Source of the DNA: Diphasiastrum complanatum
Lineage: Eukaryota > Streptophyta > Lycopodiopsida > Lycopodiales > Lycopodiaceae
Direction of reading: 5' to 3'
Length of the DNA stretch: 64,000 nucleotides
Assembly: GCA_029204225.1 (NCBI GenBank)
Contig: CM055097.1
Location: 50,874,195 to 50,938,194, forward strand
Shown here: in pieces, positions 23,738 through 37,805 of the stretch
Numbering within the stretch: the stretch's first letter is position 1
Layout of the letters: every line of letters starts with the position of its first letter
Notes under the pieces: generated by a model
Seen by the model: only the letters and a program-made list of their open reading frames with translations
Databases searched by the model: none
Told to the model about the DNA's origin: nothing
Position numbers and translations under genes: made by a program

Positions 23738-25042
23738 TGGCACCATCAAAGAAACCGTGCTCCTCAATCGACTCTGTGCTTCTATTCAACAAGACAGATG
23801 ATAATGGATTACGGGTGCCAAGAAAATATTCAAAAAACTCTTGGGTTTTGATGCATTCATCATCAAGAGGAGCATTTTGAAAAAAGAAAAAGGTCAAAAC
23901 TATCATTTTGATCTTATTGGAAGGTCAGAATTTTGGATTTCAGAACATCAGGAGGAAAATCTATCTCTAAAATTCTAGTCCAACATGTATATATGCATTC
24001 AGAGATAAATGTGCAAGGATTCAACCGTCAGGATCACAAAAAAAACAACTGTGAGTATTGATATTTTTGATACTTTGATTTTTTTCATAAATATCTAATA
24101 GTAAACTTGCCAATCTGATTATTTTTCTCTTGCAGATTTATATCCATCCAACATAAATGAATGGGAGCCGAGTGGACCATTAGCAGGTGTGTTAGATGCT
24201 ATTCACACTGATATTGGACAGCTGCAATATCAAGGTAGAACTGCAAAAGATCTAGTTGATAGTGGAATCTTTTTTTATGAATCAATGTACATTCTTGATA
24301 CAAAAATTTTTTTTGGACAAATAGTATCAATTCCATTATCTAGTTTTGAAAGTGATGAATGGATTGCACCAACTGCTACAGTTTCAGAATTATTTCATTG
24401 CAAGATATATAATGATGTAAAAAATTCACTAAAAATGAGCACGGGATCAAAAATAGTTAGATTGAGCTGGTTTATTTCCTTGAATATATTTGTGGATTTC
24501 TTTTCAAGTGTCAATGTTCACAAAACCCCGACGATGTTTGTATGCCAAAATTTATCAGATAGTTTATTATCTGAACTTATGGATGGAGAAATAGAATGTC
24601 TTTCATGTGCTTCCGTTATCAAATTGAAAAACAAATGTTAAGCTTATGCTTCCATTATCAAAGATGGAAAAAAATTAAAGGTAAATGGGTGCCACTCGAT
24701 CAAGACTTGGAAGCCAGTGGAGATTCAAAACAAAAAAATATTGAAATTATATACAATGATGCCGTTTTGACATGTGTTGAGGTGGAAGAAAATTGGAGTC
24801 TAAACTACATCCGGCGGGAACTATTGCTCCTACAAGATGATGTACTTTTGGACTTCAGATTCATTTTCAATGGTAAACTCGTAAGTAATTGTAAACACTC
24901 GATCTTTTATTAATAGTTTCAATCAAAACTTTCTAATACAATTTTTGTACTAGTTCTAACTAACTTTGTATTAGTTTTATGCGGGTACGTAAAAGATATG
25001 AGCTTGAGATCAAATGCAGAGATATTGACGAAACAATCTAAC
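23738..25042 (+). pseudogene. T gene A: protein with a ubiquitin-like C-terminal region
   Basis: Best reading starts at the ATG at 23738 (MAPSKKPCSSIDSVLLFNK), slips frame in an A6 run near 23832, then gives LLGFDAFIIKRSILKKEKGQ and GRSEFWISEHQEENLSL. After another slip and an intron (GTGAGT near 24050 to TTGCAG at 24135) comes the longest exon: DLYPSNINEWEPSGPLAGVL, FFYESMYILDTKIFFGQIV, VVRLSWF-like segments, up to a stop at 24639. A later stretch (24660-24881) gives WVPLDQDLEASGD and ENWSLNYIRREL ... FRFIFNGKL, then a GTAAGT donor and a possible exon MRVRKRYELEIKCRD. The pattern WSL..IRREL ... F.FIFNGKLV resembles a ubiquitin-like fold. No catalytic motif was seen. Stops and frameshifts show decay. 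The function is unknown. Confidence 0.5.
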
Positions 25043-25257
25043 TTATGGAAGAACATTGAGATTCACTATCAACAAATACATGCCAATCATCATGTCTTTT
25101 TATTATTATAGAAAAATTGCATTCCGTTATTAGACTATGGACACAAGCTGATTGTAATAATCTATTGTGATATCAATAAAAAAAACTCATAAACGGGTTG
25201 TTTAGAAGTAAAATGATTGTATCTTTTTTTTATGTCTCTCTATTTTCAAATCGACCT

Positions 25258-26700
25258 CTACTCAATCAATTTTTCTATATTTTCTATATCAGTATTAGGA
25301 ACTGATAAAGCAATAGCTCCTTCTATAATCTCCCTCTCCTCTGTTTCGGGAAGGGCCTCAATGCCTTTTAAGACAAGAGGAATATTTGCTACAAAATTGC
25401 CTTCCTCTGTATTAGGAAGGACTTTTATTCCTTTTTGATCATATAAAATAAGATCTGCATCCTGGACAACCTGAAAGGTTGTTAAGGTAGGAGCAGATTC
25501 TTTTTTAGGGCCCTCGATTGCAGGTGCAATGCTTACACCGTACTGGACAAAGGTTCTAATCAACTCTTGTCGAAATCTATATACATCATCAGGAGTATAC
25601 GACTCAAGAATGAATTGTCATCACAAAATACGAGAATCAGCAAATTTCAAACAATGATAGTAATAAAATATGAATCAGAATGAAATAAACTACAAATGAA
25701 TAGAATAATACCTTTTCAATATCTGCATCCGTTTGTAAATTATACCATTCAAAAAATAGCTTCGTATTGTACCGGACGAACCATGCACAACTAAAAGCGT
25801 CATTCTGTTGTACACACTACATATAGAGAACAAAAATTAGTAATATTATGATAGAAAATTTATTTATACTATGACGATACATTCGATTTAAGAAAAGGAA
25901 TACATGCATATCAGAGATAAATTGAATATACCTTCATAGATTTGATGGTTATATCTCCAATTGAAGTTGTCGTTGTTGATATTTCCCGAACGACATAATG
26001 AAGTAGAGAATCAAATTCTCTATGTATTTGTAGTTGAATTTAATTTTACACATAGAAAATTTGATACTCCCTCCTTATTTATCTTTACAAAGAACATGTT
26101 TAGGCTCCAATGCCGACTACAACAACCAAGATACAAATATCGATAACTTTATATTTATGAAAAAATTTCGTTCTTATTAACGCAATGAGGCATGCAACAA
26201 TCCAGAATAAAGCAACAAAAACAAAAGAGCAATCCTTACTTATTTTCATATGGAATCAAATAGAATTTTGACATAGGACTGCACTCGATAAAATAGATAG
26301 TCTTCTCAAAATTGGCCTCTTTCGCCTTTACCGCTCCCATGAAAAATGAACTTACTACAAAAACTGTACCATGGGAATCGAAACTAATACTATTCTGCAA
26401 AAATGAAATATCGGCCTCTACTATTGCATCTGAAATAACTGAGGTCTTATCTTTAAGCTCGGCACAAAATTTAGGACCTAATCTAAAGCTTCTACGTGTA
26501 TCTGGAAGAAAAAAATGAAAAAAGTTGTCGAGAAGATCAATTTTGTTAGCTAGGTAGGCCTCGTATTGATTATAATGGTCAGATTAAAAAAAAACCTGGG
26601 CTGGATCATATGGAATTCTCACAAAAAGATTATGTACAGGAGGGGCAGAAAGAGAAGTAGAAAAAATATTTACAGATTTCTCTGTTATTTTGTCTCTACT
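25258..26700 (-). pseudogene. T gene B: Ulp1/C48-like cysteine peptidase (copy 2)
   Basis: Exons inferred on the minus strand: 26700-about 26603 (SLSAPPVHNLFVRIPYDPAQ); about 26583-26240 (DHYNQYEAYLANKIDLLDNF ... FIECSPMSKFYLIPYEN) ending at GTAAGG; 26116-25932 (RHWSLNMFFVKINKEGVS ... REFDSLLHYVVREI) with the candidate His (HW) and Asp (FDSL); 25816-25712 (CVQQNDAFSCAWFVRYN) with Gln and the candidate Cys; 25602-25258, an acidic tail (YTPDDVYRFRQELIRTF ... NTDIENIEKLIE) ending in a stop. The intron before HW splits an Asn codon in the same phase as in the copy at 7.8-8.8 kb, and the Cys exon is phase 0 in both. A frameshift or stop lies between NSTTNT and REFDSL. The family removes SUMO-like modifiers; here it is probably transposon-encoded. 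Its N-terminal limit is uncertain. Confidence 0.65.
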
Positions 26701-26787
26701 CGGCGATACGGAGGTGGTGTGCATGGTGCCAGGGGGATCTGAGCTTCAATTTTTGGTAAGTGTAGGCTTGTTTTTTTGCAAGTGTTG

Positions 26788-26832
26788 ATCTTCATATAGA
26801 AGGAAGATGAACCAAAAGTGCTCAAAACAGCA
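26788..26832 (+). repeat. Family B LTR fragment in inverted orientation
   Basis: About 42 bases (CATATAGAAGGAAGATG, then ACCAAAAGTGCTCAAAA) match the reverse complement of the family B LTR around 31466-31510. It lies 0.5 kb from the truncated family B LTR at 27303, in opposite orientation, near the inferred inversion breakpoint. Confidence 0.5.
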
Positions 26833-27009
26833 TTGATTCTAGCAAGATCATAGCAAGTGCCAAAAAACACACGAGACATGACGAGGGATAGAATAATTCC
26901 AGTGCGAGCAAAAACGGACGACTGACGCTAGCATGGGAGTCCTTGCAGGCATCTAGGAGTCCAGTGCAGGCCTAAACCACGCTACTAGCGGATGCTTGCA
27001 CGATGCTCT

Positions 27010-27025
27010 AACCCTAAACCCTAAA
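27010..27025 (-). repeat. Telomere-like motif
   Basis: AACCCTAAACCCTAAA, two and a bit units of the plant telomere repeat on the minus strand. Surrounding sequence (26.84-27.30 kb) shows no gene. Confidence 0.6.
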
Positions 27026-27302
27026 AAACATGGAATTAGGACAAGAAAATTGAAATTTGTGCTACGGACGTAGACGGGCCGAACGGAAGTCACAGGAGTC
27101 TGTGCGGGCATGTGGAAATGCATTCTAGGGTCGGACATCACCTGAATCAGTTGCCCAGAAGCCATTTTCTGAAAATGGCAAAAAAAAAAAACAAGCATTT
27201 GGATTGTGGTGTTCAAAACTGACCCTGTAGGAATCACCGTGGGCATGAAGAAAGGTGGTCTAGAGCCAAACTACGCTTGATTTGGTTGCCTATAGCTCAA
27301 TG

Positions 27303-27587
27303 TACTTGGCAATCTTCTAGAAGTCAAAATTCGCCTACTTCAGCTTATTCCACACGTGTGAGCTGCCTCATGCAATCAATAGATTGATGCCATGTGTCAT
27401 GTGTCTAGAAAACTAGTTTTTGGCCATTTTAGCTACTAGAACTTGAATTAAATTATATGTACAACATATATGATTATGGTACATGGCAAGTACACTAGTT
27501 TCACACGTGGGAACATGCTCCACACATCTGTGTTTATCTATATACAAGATTTTTGGCCTCTACCAAGTTTATTTCGTATTTTTCACA
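27303..27587 (-). repeat. Partial 3' LTR, family B copy 2
   Basis: Aligns to the first part of the 832-bp LTR. Contains CACACGTGTG at 27351-27360. The abrupt left edge may be an inversion breakpoint. Confidence 0.85.
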
Positions 27588-27827
27588 CTCCTCCTCCAAA
27601 ATCTAGCTTGGTAAATCTAGCTTGATGGAAAACATGATGATCTTGAACTTGACTCCATGGGCTGAATTGGTCTTTGCTGGTTCAAAAGGTGTGAAGATCA
27701 GACAATGGGCTTGATGTTGATCTGAAATCACCATATCCATGATAGTGCTTCTTTGATGTTGACATCTTTGATGAGCTTGAGAGCTTTGCACCATCCTAGC
27801 ACCTCCAAAATTGATTCCTTCCAATTT

Positions 27828-29398
27828 TCATGTAGATGCTTGACCTTGAGGCTTGTTGTTACCACGATCTAGAGAATTAGACTCATCCAAATTGGCAAGA
27901 CTATGCATGCTATAATAACAAAGTGTTTGCATCATATCTTCATGCTTGTTTACCATGCTAATCTCTGATCCAATGAGGCTAAATACTTCATTATGGAGAT
28001 AAGTGTCTTTAGAAGATGATTCACTTACTCTCATAAAGAGTTTACAATTTGCCTCAATACAAATTTTCAAACTATGAGTGAACAAATCACTTTTGCTCTT
28101 ATATGACTTAAGAGCATACATTTGATGAAATAACCATTTGCTTTCTAATTTACAATCAATTTTAACCTTTTAAGAACATCATCTATGTTCTCAAGAGAGA
28201 CTTCATACTCAACTGGTATGGTTTTACTCCAATTTTGAGATGCAATGATCTCACTAAAGCAAACTGATTTATCAAATGACATAAGAGAAGTATGTATGTG
28301 ATGTATACCACATGAGATATGCTCCTTTTTCCCTTGATATGTGAGCCACATGGACTCAACCATATTTCTTGAGTTTCTTTTTGGAATCACAATATGAGAA
28401 GGTCTCTCCTCCTCAATCCTTGGCACACTTGAACCTTGAGAAGGATTCTCCTCCTCAATCCTTGGCACATTTGAACCTTGAGATGACTCCTTAAGATCCT
28501 CTCCATGGTGCTCCTTTTTTATGAAAATCCGAGACCTCCATGTCTCATAATGATCACAACAAGTATGACCATTCAATATGCACTTCCTATGATTATCAAG
28601 ATTACTTATGCTGAACACATAATTCATGATCTTATTGAAACCAAAAGATCCTACATTATGAAGATATTTCCATTTCCTTGACTTCATAACTAATGTAAGC
28701 TTACAAGGAAAACATATTTTGCTATCTTTTAAGGCATCACACTCAACTAGTATTGCCTTAATCCACCTCTGAGATACAAAAATCTCTTCAAAGCAAAATG
28801 GTTCCTCATAAATTGACATGATAGCATAAATGAAACCATTTTCATTTTATGATTGCTGCTCCTTATTCTTGATTAATTTCTCTTGGATCATAACAATAAG
28901 TTTGAGCTTATCTAAAGTTCCAAGCAAAATACTTTCCATGGACATAAAATAAATCCAAGTGACTTTCATGAAAGTGACATCTATCTTTGCATCTTGAACC
29001 AAACAATGCACTTCCAAATGAAAAATTTCAAAAGATTTGACATTTGTGATGGACTCTTGAAGACAAATCTTGCAAATGCTTGTGAGACTCCAAGCCTCAT
29101 TCACCTTTTCACAAAGGAAACACTTTTCCTTGGACTTGTCCTTCTTGTAGTTGCATTTTGAACTTGAAGCTCCATCCTTCTCCTCGGCCCCCTTGCTTTG
29201 GTTCTTCTTGGATGGATTGGTCTTCTTTTTATAGCATCTTGAGAAAATATATCCTCCCTTGCCACAAAGGTTGCACTTAGGATCATTTCTTTCCTTCAAT
29301 AGGATGCCACCTATTGATGTCATGTGAATAAAAACCTGTGATATGATTCTACAAATGTAATTTGTGACTTTCAAGAGACTAGATTTGAACATCTTCAA
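27828..29398 (-). pseudogene. Family B ORF, copy 2, broken
   Basis: Same protein as at 15882-17318 but in three open pieces (29398-28847, 28819-28145, 28121-27828). Starts MTSIGGILLKERNDPKCNL; the first Cys cluster reads CNLCGKGGYIFSRC, with both Cys of the first pair and Tyr at the His position. Has an internal duplication of the VPRIEEE linker. The C-terminal piece FMRVSESSSKDTYLHNEVF differs from the end of copy 1, so the two copies have different 3' parts. Interruptions indicate decay. Confidence 0.6.
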
Positions 29399-30991
29399 TA
29401 ATCTAGAATGATCTACAAAAGATGTAGCTCACAAACCTAAGAATCAATCTTCACAATAATGACTAGTCACTTGGAAACTTTTCTTTGATCACTAAGACAA
29501 AAGCACACAATCTTTGAATCAAATTGCTAAAGAAATCAGATCCAATCTCCTATTGGACTCATCAAATACCAATGACTCTTTCTTTTGAAAGTTGAAATCG
29601 ATATGAAAAAGATTTGACACCTCGATTTTCCTTTTCACTTGACTAATTCTCTCAACACTTGAGATTCTTGAACAAAAGATGGATTTTGTTTCAAATACAT
29701 GAAAATCAAACTTAATCACTTCTTTTGGACTCACTCTTGACCCAAATAATCTCACTCTTGAGATTTAGAATGAATTTGATTTGATTTGAAAACAAACTAT
29801 ACCACCAATTTTTCACAAAGCTTAAAAATTAGACAACTAGAGATTCACAAAGATCTCAACCATGCATGAATACTCAAATATGGACTCCTCCTCATTCTAG
29901 ACATCCAATGGGATCACAAATTGACCCTCACACTCTCACAAAGAAACTTGAATAGAACTAATTTGAGTTTCATACATTCTATGTCAATTTTTGCTCAACA
30001 AATTGAATTCAATCACTCCTATTGGATTCCACCAATGACTCTACCTCTTAAGAGTTGGAATGAAATTCAAAATCAAAAGTTGTGTTTTTTTCTCACTAAG
30101 ATATTGTGCTTCAAAGAGCTAATACCACTTAGAAAGATTTGATCACCTAGGAGAAGACAAATTCTTCAACTATAACAACACATAATGAGCTTCTAGATCT
30201 TGCCCTCTACAAAGGAAGGAACTCTTAGAAAACTGGATCTCTCTCTACACATTTGCCATAGACACCTTAATGACTCTTTTCAAACCTCACAAACACTCAA
30301 ACAAATTGAGTAGGATTGAATAATGTGAACTTGGATCTCAATCTCTTGTCTAGAACTTTCAATTGAAGCCAATCTATGTCAAATTCTACAGAAGATTTGC
30401 ATAGATGCTCTATATGCACTAGAACCTCTCAAAGGTTTCACTTGGAGGACAGATCCAAGGATGTTTTCTAGCAAATTGATGCTTCTAAACTTGACCCTAT
30501 CACTCTTGAACAAATCTAGAGTGATGGTACAATGGATTTCAACCTCTCACCTTGCATATCACTCCTTAATCTATGATTTTTAGCAAAATCTCTCTCAACT
30601 TACAACATACACTCACAAAATTAGAGAAGATCAATTAATGCACCTATTTCAAGCTTCAATTTTAATTTTTTTTTGCTGATCTAATCCAAGAACTAATCAA
30701 GGGATTAGATTTTCTATAGAAAATGCTTGATTTTGCACCAAAAATCACTCAAATTGGGTATGTGAGTCAAATTCTACAGATTTTTGAAATTTATAAGTCA
30801 AAACCAGAGCTGTAGGGCCTCACACGTGTGAAAAGGGTTCCTACAGCCCACAACAAGATCTGGACCAAAAATTTTGAGGATAAATATCAAATCCAACTCG
30901 CTACACAAAATTTGACTAGTTTCCAAAAAACTGCTAATTTTGGCTTTGATTTGGATTAACCCTATCAATTTCAACAAAACCTCTTGTACTA
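29399..30991 (-). other. Leader of family B copy 2
   Basis: Collinear with 17319-18979. No coding signal. TCACACGTGTGA at 30820-30831. Confidence 0.6.
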
Positions 30992-31004
30992 GGCTCGGAT
31001 ACCA

Positions 31005-31836
31005 TGTGGAAAAAGTACAAAAAGGACCAAGAGTGGATCCTAATCTGATCTTCAAGAGGGATTGGTTGTCAGATTACTTGATCTATCAATCTGCTTGAGA
31101 TTAAGATCAATCTAGATCAATTCTAGACACAAAATCCTAACAAGAACAATCATTAATTGAAGGTAGGTGTACTTTCTGGTTTTACACGTGTGAAACACTG
31201 TCTGAGTACGGACTCCAACCTGAAAATCAAGTACACATTGATAGAACCTCAAAACAATCAAAACAAATGTAGACAAATAGAGAGAATCACTCAAAATTGT
31301 TTCCAAAACCAAAATTGGTGTCTCACAATGATTATGGCCAAATGTGGTCCTATATATACAATAAGTGCGAGCTCGTGGTACTGATCATCCCTCTGATCCC
31401 ACATGTGTGAAGGTGCTTTTTCATATGATGATTCATCATGCAAAACTGACACTTGGACAAAACCTTCTATTTTGAGCACTTTTGGTCCATCTTCCTTCTA
31501 TATGGAGATCTACTTGGAAATCTTCTAGAAGTCAAAATTCGTCTACTTCAGCTTATTCCACACGTGTGAGCTGTCCTCTACACATGGGATATGACACCTA
31601 ACCAAAGGATGTGGCTCATGCAATCAATAGATTGATGCCATGTGTTATATGTCTTAAAAACTAGTTTTTGGCCATTTTAGCTACTAGAACTTGAATTAAA
31701 TCATATGTACAACATATATGATTATGATACATGACAAGTACACTAGTTTCACACGTGGGAACATGCTCCACACATGTGTGTTTATCTATATACAAGATTT
31801 TTGGCCTCTACCAAGCTTATTTTTGTATTTTTCACA
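31005..31836 (-). repeat. 5' LTR, family B copy 2 (832 bp)
   Basis: Same ends and the same length as the LTR at 18993-19824. Contains CACACGTGTG at 31559-31568 and a one-mismatch version of the long palindrome near 31179-31198. Directly abuts a compound microsatellite on the right. Confidence 0.9.
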
Positions 31837-31928
<92 letters not shown>

Positions 31929-31947
31929 ATGTATGTATGTATGTATA

Positions 31948-31995
<48 letters not shown>

Positions 31996-32064
31996 TAATA
32001 TATGTATGTATATGTGTGTGTGTGTGTATAAAACTATATATACATACATTTATATATATGTAGA

Positions 32065-32106
<42 letters not shown>

Positions 32107-32117
32107 TAATATATGTA

Positions 32118-32167
<50 letters not shown>

Positions 32168-32201
32168 AAACTATATATATATATATATATATATATATGC
32201 A

Positions 32202-32239
<38 letters not shown>

Positions 32240-32244
32240 TATTT

Positions 32245-32301
<57 letters not shown>
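31837..32301 (+). repeat. Compound (AT)n/(GT)n microsatellite
   Basis: Alternating runs of AT and GT with short interruptions (GT run 31849-31918; further GT runs near 32115-32164 and 32205-32235; AT runs between). It starts at the last base of the LTR. All open frames here are repeat artefacts. Confidence 0.97.
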
Positions 32302-32302
<1 letters not shown>

Positions 32303-32404
32303 TAGTAAAGAGTGTCCATCGTTGACGGGCAATGGAGGCCGATTTAGGTGGCGGCCGATGATTTTGATGATGGCCGATCTCGCACATCTCGCATCTTGAA
32401 TATC

Positions 32405-33285
32405 TAATATTTGAGTCTTTGAAAAAATTTGAGTCTTTGGAAAATTTAAGTCCTTGAAAAAATTTGAGCCTTCGAAAAAATTCAAGTTTTCGAAAAAATT
32501 CTAGTCTTCTTTGAAAAAAAAAATCGAGTCTTTCGAAAACATCGAGTCTTTGAAAAAATTTGAGTCTTTGAAAAAATTCAACTAGACTATACAAAGGGTC
32601 CTTCGATCATTCGAAAAAATTTGAGTCTTTGAAAAAATTCAAATTTTGAAAAAATTCGATCCAATTCGAGTCTTCGAAAAAATTTGAGTCTTTCCAAAAA
32701 TTTGATTCTTTAAAAAATTCAAGTCATTGAAAAAATTCGATCCATTGGAAAAATTCAATCCTTTGGAAAAATTCAATCCATTAGAAAAATTTGAGTCTTT
32801 GAAAAAATTCGAGTCATTGAAAAAATTCGATCCTTTGAAAAACTTTGAGTATTTTCAAAAATTCGAGTCTTTAGAAAAATTCGAGTCGTTCCCAAAATTT
32901 GAGTCGTTGGAAAAATTTGATCCATTGGAAAAATTCGAGTCTTTCGAAAAAAATTCGAGTCTTCTCAAAAATTCGAGTCTTGAAAAATTCGAATCTTTCG
33001 TAAAATTCGAGCCTTTCATAAAATTCGAGTCGTTTCAAAAATTTGAGTCGTTCCAAAAATTCAGTTCCTGAAAAATTTGAGTCTTTAAAGAAATTCAAGT
33101 CTTTCAAGAAATTTGATCTTTTGGAGAAATTCGATCCGTCAAAAAAAATTGAGTCATTCCAAAAATTTGACTCGTTCCAAAAATTCGAATCTTCCGAAAA
33201 ATTTAAGTCTTCAGAAAAATTCTCGTCATTGGAAAAATTCGAGTTATTCCAAAAATTCAAGTCTTCCAAAAAATTTGAGTATTAC
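32405..33285 (+). repeat. Minisatellite, about 18-bp unit (GAAAAATTCGAGTCTTT-like)
   Basis: About 880 bp of degenerate tandem units, period 18 (some 9, 15 or 16), consensus close to TTGAAAAAATTCGAGTC. Because 18 is a multiple of three, several frames stay open on both strands. On the plus strand at 32727-33071, 114 codons encode hexapeptides such as KFESLE and KFDPLE; on the minus strand, 132 codons encode NFSEDL-like repeats. No promoter, start context or conserved domain was seen, so I treat it as a satellite. Confidence 0.85.
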
Positions 33286-33299
33286 GAAGGTCGAATGCA

Positions 33300-36247
<2,948 letters not shown>

Positions 36248-36683
36248 AAACATTCGGAGATCGCAAACATGCTCTAGATAATGTATTCTACCTAGGGGAC
36301 TCATTTGAAAGTGCATAATGCCTTCTACCTAAGGCGCAGGGATATCTAGAAAATGTTTGGTCTCTTACATTTCTTTCACAGCTCTTTTCAGTCGGACCGA
36401 GATATCTGACTCACTGCACCTATCGACCTGCCTCAAGGGTATTCGATCTGAAGGTAATCCAAGACAAACATTCTGGAATCGCTAACATGCTCTAGATAAG
36501 CATTCTACCTGGGGGACTCATTTGAAAGTGCATAATGCCCTTCTACTTAAGGCTCAGGGACATTCAGAAAATGTTTGGTCTCTTACATTTCTTTCACAGC
36601 TCTTTTCAGTCGCAGACCAGGATATCTGACTCACTGCACCTATCTATCTGCCTCAAGGGTATTCGATCTGAAGGTAATCCAAA
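36248..36683 (+). repeat. Tandem duplication, two 218-bp units
   Basis: Units 36248-36465 and 36466-36683 align throughout (ACATGCTCTAGATAA, ACTCATTTGAAAGTGCATAA, TTGGTCTCTTACATTTCTTT, CAAGGGTATTCGATCTGAAG), with roughly 10% differences and a few indels. Non-coding. Confidence 0.9.
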
Positions 36684-37094
36684 GCAAAAACAAACTTCAT
36701 AATTAGCGACTATAGCTGGTCACTGACATTACACTGGCTTAGAAAATATGCATCTATCATGTCTTCTCAAAACCATTTACAATGTATCTAAACATCGATG
36801 GTTACATGACATGGTTTGATTAGATGCGATAGTAGTGAACTCTTCACACATTGTCATAGAATACCATATCCTCCATACAAATGTTGGTACATTCTACATT
36901 TATCAACCGCTATGCTAAGGTTTTTTGTGCAAGAGAAAGCAAAGCAAGAAAGCATTAACATTTTTCTCTCAGAACTATGACACTGAACCACTACAGAAAA
37001 TGCCCTTCTGCTCATGTAGTTCTTCAGCCAAGCCGATTTGGTAGTGTTTTACATAAACAGTTGTCTTCAAACTACGAACAACGACATACACATA

Positions 37095-37225
37095 TAGGTA
37101 ATCTAGATATTCAGACTCTGAGGCTCGTTAAGATATTCAGATAGGTAATCTAGATATTCAGACTCTGAGGTAATCTAGCCAATAGCGACATACACAGATC
37201 AATACATAGATAGGTAATCTAGATA
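37095..37225 (+). repeat. Short tandem repeat of GGTAATCTAGATATTCAGAC
   Basis: The phrase GGTAATCTAGATATTCAG(ACTCTGAGG) occurs at about 37098 and 37144, with partial copies near 37170 and 37212. Confidence 0.75.
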
Positions 37226-37438
37226 TAGACCTTGCCATGCCTTGCCTTTCTTGAATCTTAAAACTAACTAAATTTTGATATGGGTTTGGTGATGGCAGCC
37301 TGCTCCACCGTCTTGCTGCACTCCAAGATCGTTCAAGTCCTCAATTTCCAGATGGATGATTTCTGTTGTAGATGCCTCTGCTTTGCTTTAAGTAAGCTGC
37401 AATTTCTTTTATCAATTTGACCTGTTCTTCTGTTGCAG

Positions 37439-37622
37439 ATTACCAGACACCATACATGTCCTCGACTGCTCCACATTCCTCGATGGCATATTCTGAATCT
37501 ACTACGGCAGAGAGCATGAAGTACTATCCTCTATAAGACTATGTGAAGTCGTACCTGAGCTCACATTTGCATCACCCTTCTCAGGCGGAGTTCAATGTAC
37601 CCATAGAATGGTCATATTAGCT
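37439..37622 (+). pseudogene. Possible exon of a Tyr/Ser-rich protein (perhaps part of the KH gene)
   Basis: Preceded by a good acceptor (polypyrimidine tract, TTCTGTTGCAG at 37428-37438). Reads DYQTPYMSSTAPHSSMAYSE and ESMKYYPL, then one stop, then DYVKSYLSSHLHHPSQAEF and NVPIEWSY. Such Tyr/Ser/His-rich linkers occur before the last KH domain of plant multi-KH proteins, and a KH exon lies 1.5 kb downstream on the same strand. The link is inference; with an internal stop it is not functional as read. Confidence 0.35.
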
Positions 37623-37805
37623 CATCAAGATTCTTCTATCGCTAACCATGACTTCATAAAAGAAACTATGATACATACAGATGCGATGTAATATCAAAAA
37701 AAGGTTTTTTGATGTACAAAAGTCAAAATAGTTTCAGAAACTTGTTTGTACATTACTCATTACGCGTGAGATACCATCACAGAAGATGCCCATTGATGTT
37801 GGGCA

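Larger units (their letters stand above)
23260..26750. mobile_element. Transposon T, left part
   Basis: Left end CATTAGAGAAA (23260-23270) with GAGGGCC at 23284-23290, matching the other end at 53155 in sequence and in 24-bp spacing (roughly 29 of 41 positions by eye). A subterminal TAACCAGAGTTAA at 23596-23608 has a counterpart at 53331-53343. It encodes gene A on the plus strand and the Ulp1-like peptidase on the minus strand, convergent. The right limit is approximate: the last certain coding exon ends at about 26700 and LTR-like sequence appears by 26790. Confidence 0.65.
27303..31836 (-). mobile_element. Family B LTR element, copy 2, minus strand
   Basis: Minus-strand order: 5' LTR 31836-31005, PBS 31004-30992 (TGGTATCCGAGCC), leader, broken ORF (29398-27828), purine tract TTTTGGAGGAGGAG (27601-27588), then a partial 3' LTR 27587-27303. 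The 3' LTR lacks about 500 bp at its far side and has an internal deletion of about 40 bp, so the element is cut at 27303. Confidence 0.85.

Noticed and set aside
31718-32594. Cys-Val and Ile-Tyr rich ORFs up to 195 codons
   Set aside because: Translations of GT and AT microsatellites.
32405-33285. GAA/TTC pattern resembling a heat-shock element array
   Set aside because: The GAA-TTC spacing follows the 18-bp satellite unit and is not the regular 5-bp alternation; coincidental composition is enough.
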